A DNA stretch of 64,000 nucleotides from Roseivirga spongicola (GCF_001592965.1 NZ_LRPC01000028.1:806001-870000), one strand, 5' to 3'; counted from the stretch's first letter, positions 52,751 to 62,157 are shown. The notes: generated by a model from the sequence alone, not told the origin. Program-made: numbers and translations.

Positions 52751-53764
52751 GTGATTGTGGAATCAACACTCAAGGTATTAGGCGTGCTTTTTATATGCAT
52801 GAGTATAAGTTCATGTGCAACTCTACTTAATAAAAGGCAGAGCGTCATCACTTTTCAGACGAGTGAAAATGTTGATTATGTATTCAAAGGAGATACTTTG
52901 GTTCATGAAAACACCAATACGTTTGCTCGAGTATACAGAAATAAAAAACAACCTATTACGCTTACTTTTATTAATAAAGACTACGAACGACAAATCAATA
53001 TCAGGCCAAAAAAGGTGGGACTCTATTACTTGAATGTCTTCTCCCCCTATTGGTTGGGTTTTGGTGTTGATGAGTTAACCCGAAGAAAATGGACCTACCC
53101 TAAAAACGTTTTCGTGAATATGGAAAAAGGTTCGTACCTCCCCTATTTTCCAATGGATACCTCGATGATTTTGAACAAACCAAATAGGCTTTCATTAACA
53201 CCTCTAGCACCGTTGGGTAATCAACATCCCGGTATAGAATTATCTTACCAAAGAGCATTAGGAATCAAGTATGCTGCACTAATTGCTTATCAACAATTTA
53301 TTCCTGCCCAATCAGATCTGGCAAAAAATGCCACTGGTTTTAGTCTAGGGTTAGAATTGAAACGCTACTATCGAAACACCACCAATTCACGTTTTTACCT
53401 TAGTGCGAATTTAGAGTACCTCCATAAAAACCATGAAGCTGTTCTTCACTACTCTGAACCGCAAGATTTTATTCAAAAAGAAGAGCCTGTGGCTATATGG
53501 AGTCTCGTAGATATAGAAAAACGCTTCATCTCCATGGTTCCTCGGTTTGGCATAGAATACTACTTAACCAAACGTTTGTTGGTAGACGGCTATTTTGGAG
53601 TGGGTTTGAGATACAGAAATGTTTCTCATAAAAACACTCCTCATGGTTTGGTGCTTATTGCTACCTACTGGGAATGGTTTGACATAGAATACGACTCAAA
53701 TAGACCTACTCAGTCTTTCAGTGCTAACCTAGACCTTAACTTCAAAATTGCTTATTCCTTCTAG
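52751..53764 (+). CDS. Outer-membrane-associated lipoprotein with beta-barrel-like C-terminus
   Basis: 337 residues starting at GTG 52751, which gives a lipoprotein signal ending at C22 (MSISSC). Residues 25-125 form a beta-rich N-domain (QSVITFQTSENVDYVFKGDTL, KKVGLYYLNVFSPYWLGFGVDELTR). From about 150 on, alternating strands (GIELSYQRALGIKYAALIAYQQF, FSLGLELKRYY, RFYLSANLEYL, PRFGIEYYLTKRLLVDGYFGVGLRYR) and the C-terminal Phe (KIAYSF) suggest an outer-membrane barrel. The family is not recognised with certainty. Confidence 0.75.
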   Translation: MIVESTLKVLGVLFICMSISSCATLLNKRQSVITFQTSENVDYVFKGDTLVHENTNTFARVYRNKKQPITLTFINKDYERQINIRPKKVGLYYLNVFSPYWLGFGVDELTRRKWTYPKNVFVNMEKGSYLPYFPMDTSMILNKPNRLSLTPLAPLGNQHPGIELSYQRALGIKYAALIAYQQFIPAQSDLAKNATGFSLGLELKRYYRNTTNSRFYLSANLEYLHKNHEAVLHYSEPQDFIQKEEPVAIWSLVDIEKRFISMVPRFGIEYYLTKRLLVDGYFGVGLRYRNVSHKNTPHGLVLIATYWEWFDIEYDSNRPTQSFSANLDLNFKIAYSF

Positions 53765-53896
53765 GAAATAGACTCGATTAAGGAAAAGAAAAAGCAGCTC
53801 AAACCTTAGGAAGATCACTATTTTTCAGAATAGTCTATCTACTTTTATATCAAGCAAAAGCAGGTGTAGAAACCGATAAGTGCTATACGAAAACAG

Positions 53897-54250
53897 ATGA
53901 TGAATCAGAAAACTAAACCTCAAATGAACTGGATACTGCTAATAATTGCCGGACTTTTTGAAGTAGCCTTTGCCGCCTGTTTAGGGAAAGCGAAAGAGTC
54001 TACCGGAATGGAAGCCACATATTGGTATGGAGGTTTTTTAGCTTGTCTATCTGCAAGCATGCTCTTATTGGTTAAAGTTACTCAACAGCTACCAATTGGA
54101 ACCGCTTACGCTGTATGGACTGGTATAGGTGCGGTTGGCACTGTCTTGATTGGAATTCTAGTATTCAAAGAGCCAGCAACTTTCTGGAGGCTTTTCTTTA
54201 TTACCACCCTAATAATTTCTATAGTAGGCTTAAAGTTTGTCTCTAACTAA
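53897..54250 (+). CDS. Small multidrug resistance (SMR) transporter, SugE/Gdx-like
   Basis: 117 residues with four transmembrane helices. The essential Glu lies in IIAGLFEVAFAACLG; counted from the in-frame ATG at 53924 it would be E13, as in SugE, so that later start may be the true one. AVWTGIGAVGTVLIGILVFKEPATFWRLFF is the SMR signature in helices 3 and 4. SMR proteins export guanidinium or quaternary ammonium ions by proton exchange, as dimers. It stands alone; a guanidine riboswitch was looked for upstream and not recognised. Confidence 0.9.
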   Translation: MMNQKTKPQMNWILLIIAGLFEVAFAACLGKAKESTGMEATYWYGGFLACLSASMLLLVKVTQQLPIGTAYAVWTGIGAVGTVLIGILVFKEPATFWRLFFITTLIISIVGLKFVSN

Positions 54251-54385
54251 TTGAGAATAAAACATTAACCTCTCTATTCATCCTAGAACTATAAATTCTA
54301 AATCTCTTAAATTAATTATTCATACCTAAAATATTTTCCTCTTTCATTTGTCTACCAATACAAAGGCACGATTTAAAATCTGACA

Positions 54386-54769
54386 ATGAAAAAGGTTATA
54401 CATAAATACAAGTACTTCTTTTACCCACTCTTTGGAGCAGCAGCACTCTTCTTATTTGGCTCAGTGATTATGCTACTCTGGAATTGGCTAATGCCTGAAA
54501 TTTTCGGACTTACTACCATTGACTTTTGGCAAGCCCTTGGCCTATTTATTCTCTCCCGAATTCTCTTTTCTGGGATGGGAGGCAAACAAAAACACTCTCA
54601 TAAACACAAGTGGGGTGGCCGAAAAGGGAAAGAAAAGTGGATGAGCATGAGCCCAGAAGAGCGCAAAGCTTGGTTTAAAAAGAAAAAAATTGCCGAGTGG
54701 ATGGAACAACAAGGCAATTGCTTTTCAGAATCAGACACGAAAGAAAAAGCTGATTCAGATAGTGAGTAA
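54386..54769 (+). CDS. Small membrane protein paired with a sigma factor
   Basis: 127 residues. Two hydrophobic helices (about 9-35 and 43-62) are followed by a strongly basic cytoplasmic segment (GGKQKHSHKHKWGGRKGKEKW), then a SPEERKAWFKKKKIAEWMEQQ helix and an acidic tail. The family is known to me only as a companion of ECF-type sigma genes in this phylum. The sigma gene starts inside its last codons, overlapping eight bases, so the two are coupled. A membrane anti-sigma or accessory function is a natural guess, not shown. Confidence 0.75.
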   Translation: MKKVIHKYKYFFYPLFGAAALFLFGSVIMLLWNWLMPEIFGLTTIDFWQALGLFILSRILFSGMGGKQKHSHKHKWGGRKGKEKWMSMSPEERKAWFKKKKIAEWMEQQGNCFSESDTKEKADSDSE

Positions 54770-55325
54770 TAACGAACAAAGGGAAGAACTAGAAAGACAG
54801 ATCAAGGAATATCAACCTAAAATCAGTTCTTTCATAAAAACTAGGGTGCCTTCGCATGAAGATGCAGAAGATATTGCCCAAGATGTGTTTTTCCAATTCG
54901 TAAAAACCGTTGAAACCACTCATAATCCCATAGAAAACTTATCTGGATGGCTCTTTCGTGTAGCTAAAAATCTCATCATCAATAAGAGTAAAAAGAAAAA
55001 AGAGAGTAGCCTCCCCTTGGAATTGGAGTATAATGAAGAGGAAGACATTCTTACTTCTTTATTCCCAAAAACAGATGAATCTGAAAGTCCAGTAAACCTA
55101 TATATACGCTCGCTGATGTGGGAAGAACTTGAAGAAGCACTTACCGAATTACCTGTAGAACAGCGAAGCATTTTTGAGTTAACAGAATTAGATGGCTTAC
55201 CAGTAAAAGAAATAGCTGAATCTTCGGGCCTTTCGGTAAACACCCTTCTCTCTAGAAAGCATTATGCAGTTAAATACCTGCGGAAAAGACTCAAGCAAAC
55301 GTATGAAGAACTTATCAATCAATAG
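54762..55325 (+). CDS. ECF-type RNA polymerase sigma factor
   Basis: 187 residues from GTG 54762; the open frame from 54690 overlaps the membrane protein gene and does not look like a sigma N-terminus. Region 2 is SSFIKTRVPSHEDAEDIAQDVFFQFVKTVE with NLSGWLFRVAKNLIINKSKKKK. Region 4 is ALTELPVEQRSIFELTELDGLPVKEIAESSGLSVNTLLSRKHYAVKYLRKRL. Regions 1 and 3 are absent, as in ECF factors. The overlapping upstream membrane protein may control it. A 68-residue protein follows 15 bases later. Confidence 0.9.
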   Translation: MSNNEQREELERQIKEYQPKISSFIKTRVPSHEDAEDIAQDVFFQFVKTVETTHNPIENLSGWLFRVAKNLIINKSKKKKESSLPLELEYNEEEDILTSLFPKTDESESPVNLYIRSLMWEELEEALTELPVEQRSIFELTELDGLPVKEIAESSGLSVNTLLSRKHYAVKYLRKRLKQTYEELINQ

Positions 55326-55340
55326 ACAATTCAACCGCTC

Positions 55341-55547
55341 ATGATACACGTTTTTAAAACTTCCGTAAAAAGCGAAAAGCAAGCCTCAATGGTGGGTACA
55401 TTCCTCAACATACTTCTACCCTATGACTCTTGGAACTTCGACCTTGAAGATAAAGACAGAATTTTAAGAGTAGAAACTATAGACCTACTGCCCGATACTG
55501 TGGTTACTATACTCAACAGCCAAGGGTTTGAGTGTGATGAGCTATAG
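55341..55547 (+). CDS. Small conserved hypothetical protein, 68 residues
   Basis: 68 residues starting 15 bases after the sigma factor stop, so probably in the same transcript. The sequence MIHVFKTSVKSEKQASMVGT, then FLNILLPYDSWNFDLEDKDR and ILRVETIDLLPDTVVTILNS, predicts a beta-alpha-beta-beta-alpha fold like a small ferredoxin-like (HMA/ACT-sized) domain, but no metal-binding Cys pair is present apart from a lone Cys near the end. I have seen such small proteins in Bacteroidota; the function is unknown. Confidence 0.7.
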   Translation: MIHVFKTSVKSEKQASMVGTFLNILLPYDSWNFDLEDKDRILRVETIDLLPDTVVTILNSQGFECDEL

Positions 55548-55646
55548 TAGAAGCTGTATTAATCGTTTAATTCAATGCCAAGACAACGTAGGATTAACTG
55601 GTAGATTCGGTAAATTGAGATTTATTAGAAACTCAAACTTTTTTTT

Positions 55647-56081
55647 ATGACCACCATTAATATTTACCTCACTTTTAACGGCAACTGCAAAACTGCATTT
55701 GATTTTTATCACTCAGTATTCGGAGGCGATTTTGCTTCGGAAAGTACTTTTGGAGAAATGCCTCCTCAAGAAGGTATGCCACCTGTTTCAGATGAAATGA
55801 AAAACCAAATAATGCATGTAAGTCTGCCTATTAGCAAAGAAACTGTGCTAATGGGAAGCGATACTGGTGGCGAATGGGCTGCAGATTATCAACAAGGCAA
55901 TAACTTTTCTATTTCAATAACCACCGATAGCAAAGAAAAAGCAGATAACTTTTTCAATAAACTTCAAGAAGGTGGCGAAGCCAAGATGCCAATGGCACAG
56001 ACTTTTTGGGGCGATTATTTCGGCATGTTAACCGATCAATTCGGCATTAACTGGATGATCAGTTTTAACGATCAGCAATAA
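55647..56081 (+). CDS. VOC family protein (PhnB / glyoxalase-like)
   Basis: 144 residues forming two beta-alpha-beta-beta-beta modules. The start TTINIYLTFNGNCKTAFDFYHSVFGG is the classic PhnB/DUF1338-free VOC entry; TVLMGSDTG and the end FGMLTDQFGINWMISF complete the second module. PhnB-like proteins rarely keep all metal ligands; their substrates are mostly unknown. Its stop is six bases from the stop of the convergent Wzi-like gene. Confidence 0.88.
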   Translation: MTTINIYLTFNGNCKTAFDFYHSVFGGDFASESTFGEMPPQEGMPPVSDEMKNQIMHVSLPISKETVLMGSDTGGEWAADYQQGNNFSISITTDSKEKADNFFNKLQEGGEAKMPMAQTFWGDYFGMLTDQFGINWMISFNDQQ

Positions 56082-56087
56082 GCCAAC

Positions 56088-57491
56088 CTAGAAGCCAAAG
56101 GTATGGCTATAACTTAAATGCAGTCCGAAGTTTGAGCCTGACTCAAAATTGGACTGCTGATAGTTAGCTCTGAGTCCTAAGCTTGAATGCTTATTAATAC
56201 TATACTGCAGGTTTAGATCAACTACCTTAACATACAAGCTAGTTTCCAAAGGCTTAAATACGGTTCCATTGTTCTTAAAGTCGGTATATTTTAAGGTATA
56301 TGTTAGAGCGTTAAAACTACCTCCAATACCAATATTGAATGCGTTAATCTTATTCTGAACAATATTTCTAGCGCTATTCTCTACATCGAATATCAAAAAC
56401 ATAGGAGATCCGATTATTCTATCTCCGTACGTCCAACCTGAACTATAGACACTATTATTGAAAAAATAATCTGGTTCTATAAAAGGCACACCATCTTCAC
56501 CAACCTTGTAAGCATCCTGGTCATTGGTTCTTACTACTTCAATAACAAACCTGTCTACCCAGCCCGACTGGTGAAGTTTAAGACTTAGCCCCACCATACC
56601 ATCGCGCCAGTTTAAAGGATTTAGTCCAGAACTATCCTCCCACAGAAACTCCCAATAATTTGTAAGAGTGACACCTTTAAACCTGTAGCTTCCTCCTAAA
56701 TTATATGTACCCAAATGATTACCAAGTGCATTTTTCTGATCGGTTTGTAAGGCATCTCCTCCTCCACTCATTCCTAAGAATATCCTCGCATAATTCTTAA
56801 AACCAGTAGGTTGAAAACTCTCTTGCGATAAGTTCTGACCTCCCCATTGCGCACTATGATTTAGCCCTGCCACAAGAGACAATCTACTGTTAAACAATTG
56901 CATACGGCCATACAAATACTTTTGATGAAGAAAGGCCTTAGATTGAGTTCTATCCGAATCGAACCAGCCGTGAGCAAGGTAGGCTTTAAAAGAAAGTAGT
57001 TTAGAAAGTACAGGTGAAGCTACCCATCCATTGGTTTGAATGCGAAGCTTAGGCATTGGCCGTGCATTGTTACCATAAAAGAGATTGCCCACAGAAAGTG
57101 TAGAATCATTAAGACCAAAAAACTCTTCATCTACCCCTCCAGAGATAGTAACCAAAGGCAGCCCTACACTTACATTGGCCTGAATTATAGAGGCATACGA
57201 ACCATTATTGCCTGCAGAAACTAGCCCCTCAAACTCCCAGCTTGGCTTGAGCCACTTAGCCAGTTCACTATTGCCCGAATAATGCAATTGAGAATATAAC
57301 GCACCCGCCTGAGCGTCTGTAAATCTACCACTATTGTTGTGCTTCATCCAGAAAGGTAAAGCCTTTGGACTGGTTGCTAATAAACCAAAACCTACTTCAG
57401 CCTGTTGAAATACTTTTACTGAATCTTCTTCTTGCGATAATGCCCAAATAGGTAGTAAGAGCATTAATGCTATTGTGATGTTTTTGACCAT
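56088..57491 (-). CDS. Capsule assembly Wzi family outer-membrane protein
   Basis: 467 residues with a signal peptide (PIWALSQ, cleaved near residue 20). The body has alternating amphipathic strands, as in an 18-stranded Wzi-like barrel: EVGFGLLATSPKALPFWMKHNNSGRF, YLYGRMQLFNSRLSLVAGLNHSAQWGGQ, YNLGGSYRFKGVTLTNYWEFLWED, and a terminal HLSYSHTFGF with the C-terminal Phe of outer-membrane proteins. Wzi helps attach capsular polysaccharide to the cell surface. No capsule genes are adjacent. Confidence 0.87.
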   Translation of the reverse strand: MVKNITIALMLLLPIWALSQEEDSVKVFQQAEVGFGLLATSPKALPFWMKHNNSGRFTDAQAGALYSQLHYSGNSELAKWLKPSWEFEGLVSAGNNGSYASIIQANVSVGLPLVTISGGVDEEFFGLNDSTLSVGNLFYGNNARPMPKLRIQTNGWVASPVLSKLLSFKAYLAHGWFDSDRTQSKAFLHQKYLYGRMQLFNSRLSLVAGLNHSAQWGGQNLSQESFQPTGFKNYARIFLGMSGGGDALQTDQKNALGNHLGTYNLGGSYRFKGVTLTNYWEFLWEDSSGLNPLNWRDGMVGLSLKLHQSGWVDRFVIEVVRTNDQDAYKVGEDGVPFIEPDYFFNNSVYSSGWTYGDRIIGSPMFLIFDVENSARNIVQNKINAFNIGIGGSFNALTYTLKYTDFKNNGTVFKPLETSLYVKVVDLNLQYSINKHSSLGLRANYQQSNFESGSNFGLHLSYSHTFGF

Positions 57492-57704
57492 ACTTTTTCG
57501 ACACGGGCATTTTCAGATTGGTTGTAAGAAAATTCACCGACCATGAATATTTCTAAACCTGAATAGCCACAACGATACTGTCTTACAAAATTGACAATTG
57601 ATTTTTAGAGTACTAAGACAAATCTTTATTAAACGAGAATCTGGATTTGATTGACAAGAATCGAACCATAATTCAGTATATTCCTAAGCCAAACTCGACT
57701 TATT

Positions 57705-59351
57705 ATGGAAAAATTCTCTTCAGCCTTAGAGGCATTTAGCTATTGGGCAAAGAAAAACCCCAATCAGGTGTTCTTAAGACAACCTATCAATAGAAACTTC
57801 ATTGAGTACACTTATAAGGATGCGGATGTGGAGATCAGAAAAATGATTTCCGGACTGAGGAACTTAGGTATTCAGCCAGGCGACCACATAGCTATTCTTT
57901 CTAAGAACTGTGCCCATTGGATGATGGCCGATTTAGCCATAATGGCTGCTGGATGTATTTCAATTCCTATTTACCCCACGTTTGGAGCTGAAACCATCTT
58001 TGAAATTCTTGAGCATAGCGAGTCTAAAGCAATTATTGTAGGGAAATTAGATGACTATGCTGCTCAGCAGTCTGGCATTCCAGATATTATAAAAATTGGG
58101 GTAGAAATGTATGGCGTAATAGAAGAGCAAACTTGGGAGAAAATTCTTGCTCAAAACGAGCCGAGCGAACAAATACATACTCCGCAGCCAGAAGATTTAA
58201 TGACCATAATGTACACTTCTGGCACCACTGGTAACCCCAAAGGAGTAATGCACACCTATGCTGCCTTCGATCAATTGATCAACACTGCTATAGACCAAAT
58301 TAAAATGCCCCCTAACCCAAGATACTTTTCTTACCTGCCAATGACACATATTGCAGAGCGAGCTGGTATTGAAATGTCTTCCATATTTAGAGGTGGCACC
58401 GTTAGCTTTCCTGAGTCTTTAGAAACCTTTGCTGAAGACCTCAGCTCTGTTCAGCCACAAACCTTTTTTGGTGTACCAAGAATTTGGCAAAAATTTCAGG
58501 AGAAGATACTCGAAAAAATGCCTCAGAAAAAGCTCGACAAGCTGTTGGGTTTACCGCTCATTGGCAGCTTAGTTAAAAAGAAAATTCAGAAGAAATTGGG
58601 ACTTTCAGCCTCCGTGGTAAACTTCTCAGGAGCAGCTCCAATTGCCATGAGCTTACAGCAATGGTACAGAAAGCTGGGCATAGAAATTAATCAGGCCTAT
58701 GGAATGACAGAAGACTGTATACTATCTCATTTCAACCTACCAGGAAAAAATAAGTTCGGCACAGTTGGAAGGCCTCTCCCAGGGGTAACCTCTAAACTAT
58801 CTGCAGATGGTGAAATACTCATAAGGAGTAACTGCATTATGAAGGGCTACTACAAAGAGCCTGAAAAAACAGCAGAAATGTTTACTGAAGATGGCTTTCT
58901 GCGCACAGGAGATATTGGAGAATTCGATCATGATGGTTATTTATCCATTACTGGCAGAGTTAAAGATCAGTTCAAAACTGACAAAGGCAAGTACATTTCT
59001 CCAGCACCAATTGAACTGGAAATTCTTAAAAACAATGATGTAGACCAAGTTTGTATTGTAGGTTCGGGCATACCGCAGCCTATTGCACTAGTAGTTCCAT
59101 CAGAGATAGGGAAAAAGAAGTCTAGAGAGGAATTCAATCAGTCTATTTGGAAAACCATTACCGATATTAACCCCAGCTTAGAAGCTTATGAAAAGGTTGC
59201 CAAGGCAGTTGTAATGAAAGAGGTTTGGTCGGTAGAAAACGGCCTAATGACACCTTCTCTAAAGGTAAAGCGCAATAGAGTGGAAGCTATTCACACACCA
59301 ATGTACCCTGAGTGGTTTAAGCAAGATGTTAATGTAGTCTATGAGAATTAA
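57705..59351 (+). CDS. AMP-dependent long-chain acyl-CoA synthetase
   Basis: 548 residues, typical length. The P-loop-like AMP motif is IMYTSGTTGNPKGVMHTY, the A5 motif NQAYGMTEDC, the hinge region FLRTGDIGEFDHDGYLSITGRVKDQFKTDKGKY. The C-terminal domain (VVPSEIGKKKSREEF, SLKVKRNRVE) completes the adenylate-forming enzyme. It activates fatty acids to acyl-CoA in two steps through an acyl-AMP, probably at the cytoplasmic membrane. It has its own 213-base upstream region and looks monocistronic. Confidence 0.93.
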   Translation: MEKFSSALEAFSYWAKKNPNQVFLRQPINRNFIEYTYKDADVEIRKMISGLRNLGIQPGDHIAILSKNCAHWMMADLAIMAAGCISIPIYPTFGAETIFEILEHSESKAIIVGKLDDYAAQQSGIPDIIKIGVEMYGVIEEQTWEKILAQNEPSEQIHTPQPEDLMTIMYTSGTTGNPKGVMHTYAAFDQLINTAIDQIKMPPNPRYFSYLPMTHIAERAGIEMSSIFRGGTVSFPESLETFAEDLSSVQPQTFFGVPRIWQKFQEKILEKMPQKKLDKLLGLPLIGSLVKKKIQKKLGLSASVVNFSGAAPIAMSLQQWYRKLGIEINQAYGMTEDCILSHFNLPGKNKFGTVGRPLPGVTSKLSADGEILIRSNCIMKGYYKEPEKTAEMFTEDGFLRTGDIGEFDHDGYLSITGRVKDQFKTDKGKYISPAPIELEILKNNDVDQVCIVGSGIPQPIALVVPSEIGKKKSREEFNQSIWKTITDINPSLEAYEKVAKAVVMKEVWSVENGLMTPSLKVKRNRVEAIHTPMYPEWFKQDVNVVYEN

Positions 59352-59443
59352 TGGAGTCTTTTGACTTTAACTATCGCACAACCAACAGTTCCGATATACT
59401 TTCCAACAACCTCCAAGTTGATTGAAAAGTAGGCACTTGCTCC

Positions 59444-59461
59444 TTGTGAAGCGATTCACAA
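59444..59461. promoter_or_regulatory. CRP-type palindrome TGTGA-N6-TCACA
   Basis: TTGTGAAGCGATTCACAA is a perfect 7+7 inverted repeat with a 4-base centre. It fits the TGTGA-N6-TCACA pattern of Crp/Fnr-family sites and ends 55 bases before the ATG of the next gene. Two Crp/Fnr regulators are encoded in this window. Confidence 0.5.
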
Positions 59462-59516
59462 AATAACTGTATTGACAAAAGGCCAATATTCGTATCATTG
59501 CGCTTTTAAAATTCAC

Positions 59517-60695
59517 ATGATTAATAGACTCATTCTTTGCCTAGGGCTTTTGCTTTCTTCCTTCGCTTCATTTAGCCAGAATAAGAGTTTTGACGAAATG
59601 ATGGTAAAAAGAACCATCAACTGCTTTGATGTAGCCATCAATTCTACCGAACTCTTTGAATCTTACATGATCGTTAATGAACTAGATTCTGCCCAAATGT
59701 TACTGAATTATTGGGAGAAAACATGTGGCTTAGTAGAACCTGTTTTTAGAGCTAAAACCATTCTAAGCCTGCACAATAATACTTTTGAGGAGTCTGAATT
59801 GCCTTCTAACTTGATGGACTACCTTATGAGCTATCAGCATAAAATAATGTATGCTAGTGAAGGAATAGAGTTTAACAATTGGACCTCTAGCCTTTACGAC
59901 TATGTTCACCCTAATAGCGACTTTAATGTGCTACTTTCCAGAATGGCCAAAGGTGCGATAAACGATTTTGAAGAATCTAGTACAGAGGCATTTTTAGCAT
60001 CATTCTATGCCTCTTCATCTCCTAATGTACATAGCATGTTGAGTGAAGAAAGATACTCGAATACCAAAGTACGATACCTATATGATTTTAAAGTGCAAAG
60101 CATTGAAAACACCACAAAGCTACATTCTGGCCTTTTTGGTGGAACATGGAGCCCAACTGGCGAACTAAACGTTTTGGGCACACACCCAAACTTGGGCTTT
60201 TTCATTGGTGGCAAAAAGAAGAAACTTACTTACGACTTAACTCTAAGCTTTAAGTTCTTGAATGTGAAAGATGGCTACGAGGCTAGAAGGGATGGAGCTT
60301 CAAGTCCTTTAGAAAACACTAAGCATTTTTTTGGAGGTTATTTTGGTGTAGATTTTGGCAGAGAGATAACCAGATGGGGTAATAATGAGCTTCAACTTTT
60401 GGCTGGTATTGGCTTAGATGGTTTTGATGCGCTTAAAGAAGATGAAGATGCCGGAATTGATGGAGCAAGTGTCTTAACTTATAATTTCAACATCGGTATG
60501 GGCTATAAATACAACTTGAGCTATCGCGAATATTTGGGGCTTCAATTGAAATACAACGTTGCCGATTACTCTTTAAACTCAGTGGTTGACTACAGCGGAA
60601 ATGCTGTTACATTTTCTCTAATTTGGGGCTTCTACACCAGTCCGTTGGCAGATTCTTTCTACTACAAGCCTAAGGCCAAAAAGAAGAAAAAATAA
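59517..60695 (+). CDS. Exported protein with probable outer-membrane beta-barrel domain
   Basis: 392 residues from the ATG at 59517, where a signal peptide starts (MINRLILCLGLLLSSFASFSQ); the longer open frame lacks a signal. Residues 25-200 are helical (DSAQMLLNYWEKTCG, ILSLHNNTFEES) and may form a repeat-type domain. From about 225 there are barrel-like strands (LTYDLTLSFKFLNVKDGYE, FGGYFGVDFGREI, ELQLLAGIGLDGFD, EYLGLQLKYNVADYSLNS), ending in a basic KKKKK tail. A CRP-like palindrome precedes it. The function is unknown. Confidence 0.75.
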   Translation: MINRLILCLGLLLSSFASFSQNKSFDEMMVKRTINCFDVAINSTELFESYMIVNELDSAQMLLNYWEKTCGLVEPVFRAKTILSLHNNTFEESELPSNLMDYLMSYQHKIMYASEGIEFNNWTSSLYDYVHPNSDFNVLLSRMAKGAINDFEESSTEAFLASFYASSSPNVHSMLSEERYSNTKVRYLYDFKVQSIENTTKLHSGLFGGTWSPTGELNVLGTHPNLGFFIGGKKKKLTYDLTLSFKFLNVKDGYEARRDGASSPLENTKHFFGGYFGVDFGREITRWGNNELQLLAGIGLDGFDALKEDEDAGIDGASVLTYNFNIGMGYKYNLSYREYLGLQLKYNVADYSLNSVVDYSGNAVTFSLIWGFYTSPLADSFYYKPKAKKKKK

Positions 60696-61316
60696 CTACT
60701 TAACAGCTTTAAAAGTCCAGTTATTCACAACTGCCAATATTCGAATGGTTATGGTTAAGCCTATGGTTATAATTACCCTCAACTCATCATTGAGTGAAGT
60801 TTCTCCTAACAACCAATAGGTGGTACCACCCGCCACACAAACAGTAGCGTAAACCTCTCTCCTAAAAATCAGCGGAATTTCGTTTACAAGAGTATCTCTA
60901 AGTACACCCCCAAATACAGCACTAATGGTACCCATCATAATGGCAACTACTGGAGAAAGACCTAGCCCCAGTGTTTTCTGAACACCAAGAATAGTAAAAA
61001 GGCCTATTCCGATGGAGTCAAACAAAAACATGGTTCTACGAAGCTTCTCAAAAATTCTCTTGAAAAATACTGTAGCTAACATAGCCGAGGCAATAATGAG
61101 CAGATAGTTAATGTCTTGCATCCACCCAACAGGCGTACTTCCTATAAGTACATCTCTAAGTGTACCCCCTCCAACTGCGGTAATGAATGATATAACCGCA
61201 GCTCCAAAAAAGTCTAACTCTTTTTTGGAGGCCAAAAGCCAACCAGAAACGGCAAACACAAAGGTTCCGGCCAAATCCACAAAGTATATCAGCTCCGAGC
61301 TAGAGAACTTATCCAT
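60696..61316 (-). CDS. Trimeric intracellular cation channel family protein (TRIC/UPF0126)
   Basis: 206 residues with seven helices built from two repeats. Each repeat carries the hallmark: VGGGTLRDVLIGSTP in the first and FGGVLRDTLVNEIPLIFRRE in the second. Bacterial TRIC homologues (YadS/YicG family) form trimeric cation channels in the inner membrane; some have been linked to glycine or metal transport. It is convergent with the preceding gene with no gap at all between the stop codons. Confidence 0.92.
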   Translation of the reverse strand: MDKFSSSELIYFVDLAGTFVFAVSGWLLASKKELDFFGAAVISFITAVGGGTLRDVLIGSTPVGWMQDINYLLIIASAMLATVFFKRIFEKLRRTMFLFDSIGIGLFTILGVQKTLGLGLSPVVAIMMGTISAVFGGVLRDTLVNEIPLIFRREVYATVCVAGGTTYWLLGETSLNDELRVIITIGLTITIRILAVVNNWTFKAVK

Positions 61317-61584
61317 GGCTCAAAATTAGCGGATAAAACAGATTGTCAGAAACTAAAACCATTATGTTTCTCAAACAACTGAAAATCAAATCACTAACAT
61401 AAGATTTCGACCTTTCTATTACATCAAAGTTAACGTCTGGCTTTGCTCCTATGCTTACTGGTTAAACTCAACCGGCTTAATCCAAGTACAACCTCCATTC
61501 GTTGACTCGCTCAGCTAAGATTCATGTTTTTATATGGATGACAATTTCTCATTTACACTCCTATATTTTTACCTACATTTCAGC

Positions 61585-62157
61585 ATGAAATCATCTATTT
61601 CTGTTCGGCTAGTTAAGGTTGATGATGCATTAGATATGCTGGCGATTTATGGGCCATTAGTACTAAATACAGCAACTTCATTTGAAACTGAAGTACCTAC
61701 TTTATCGTCTTTTGAGGAAAGAATAAAGGCTTACAGTGAAAAGGCTCCTTGGTTGGTTGCAGAGATACAAGGCAAGGTGGTTGGTTACGCTTATGCTACA
61801 GACCATAGAAGCAGACAGGCCTATCAATGGAACCAAGAAGTAACTGTGTATGTGCATCCGGAATATCGAAAGCTCGGTATTGCAAAGAAGCTCTATTTAC
61901 TACTTCTAGATATGCTAAAAGCCATGAATTTCTGTAAAGCCATAGCCGTAATTACACTTCCAAACGATGCTAGTATAGGTTTTCATCGGGCTCTTGGGTT
62001 TATGCATATTGGGGAAATGAAAAACATAGGCTACAAGAATGGCAATTGGTATAATACCAGTTGGTGGGATTTGGATTTAAACGCGAACCAGAGTGCTCCT
62101 AAAGAAATTGTCCCAATAAAGGCGGTACTTTCTAAATATGAATTGACCAGAAGCTAA
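61585..62157 (+). CDS. GNAT acetyltransferase, phosphinothricin acetyltransferase (Pat)-like
   Basis: 190 residues from the ATG at 61585, where the conserved domain begins (VRLVKVDDALDMLAIYGPLVLNTATSFE). Pat-type motifs are GYAYATDHRSRQAYQWNQEVTVYVHPEYRKLGIAKKLY (acetyl-CoA loop R-K-L-G-I-A), NDASIGFHRALGFMHIGEM and the final NTSWWDLDL. Such enzymes N-acetylate amino-acid-like substrates such as methionine sulfone or phosphinothricin. The longer open frame to 61534 only adds a hydrophobic, probably untranslated stretch. Confidence 0.9.
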   Translation: MKSSISVRLVKVDDALDMLAIYGPLVLNTATSFETEVPTLSSFEERIKAYSEKAPWLVAEIQGKVVGYAYATDHRSRQAYQWNQEVTVYVHPEYRKLGIAKKLYLLLLDMLKAMNFCKAIAVITLPNDASIGFHRALGFMHIGEMKNIGYKNGNWYNTSWWDLDLNANQSAPKEIVPIKAVLSKYELTRS

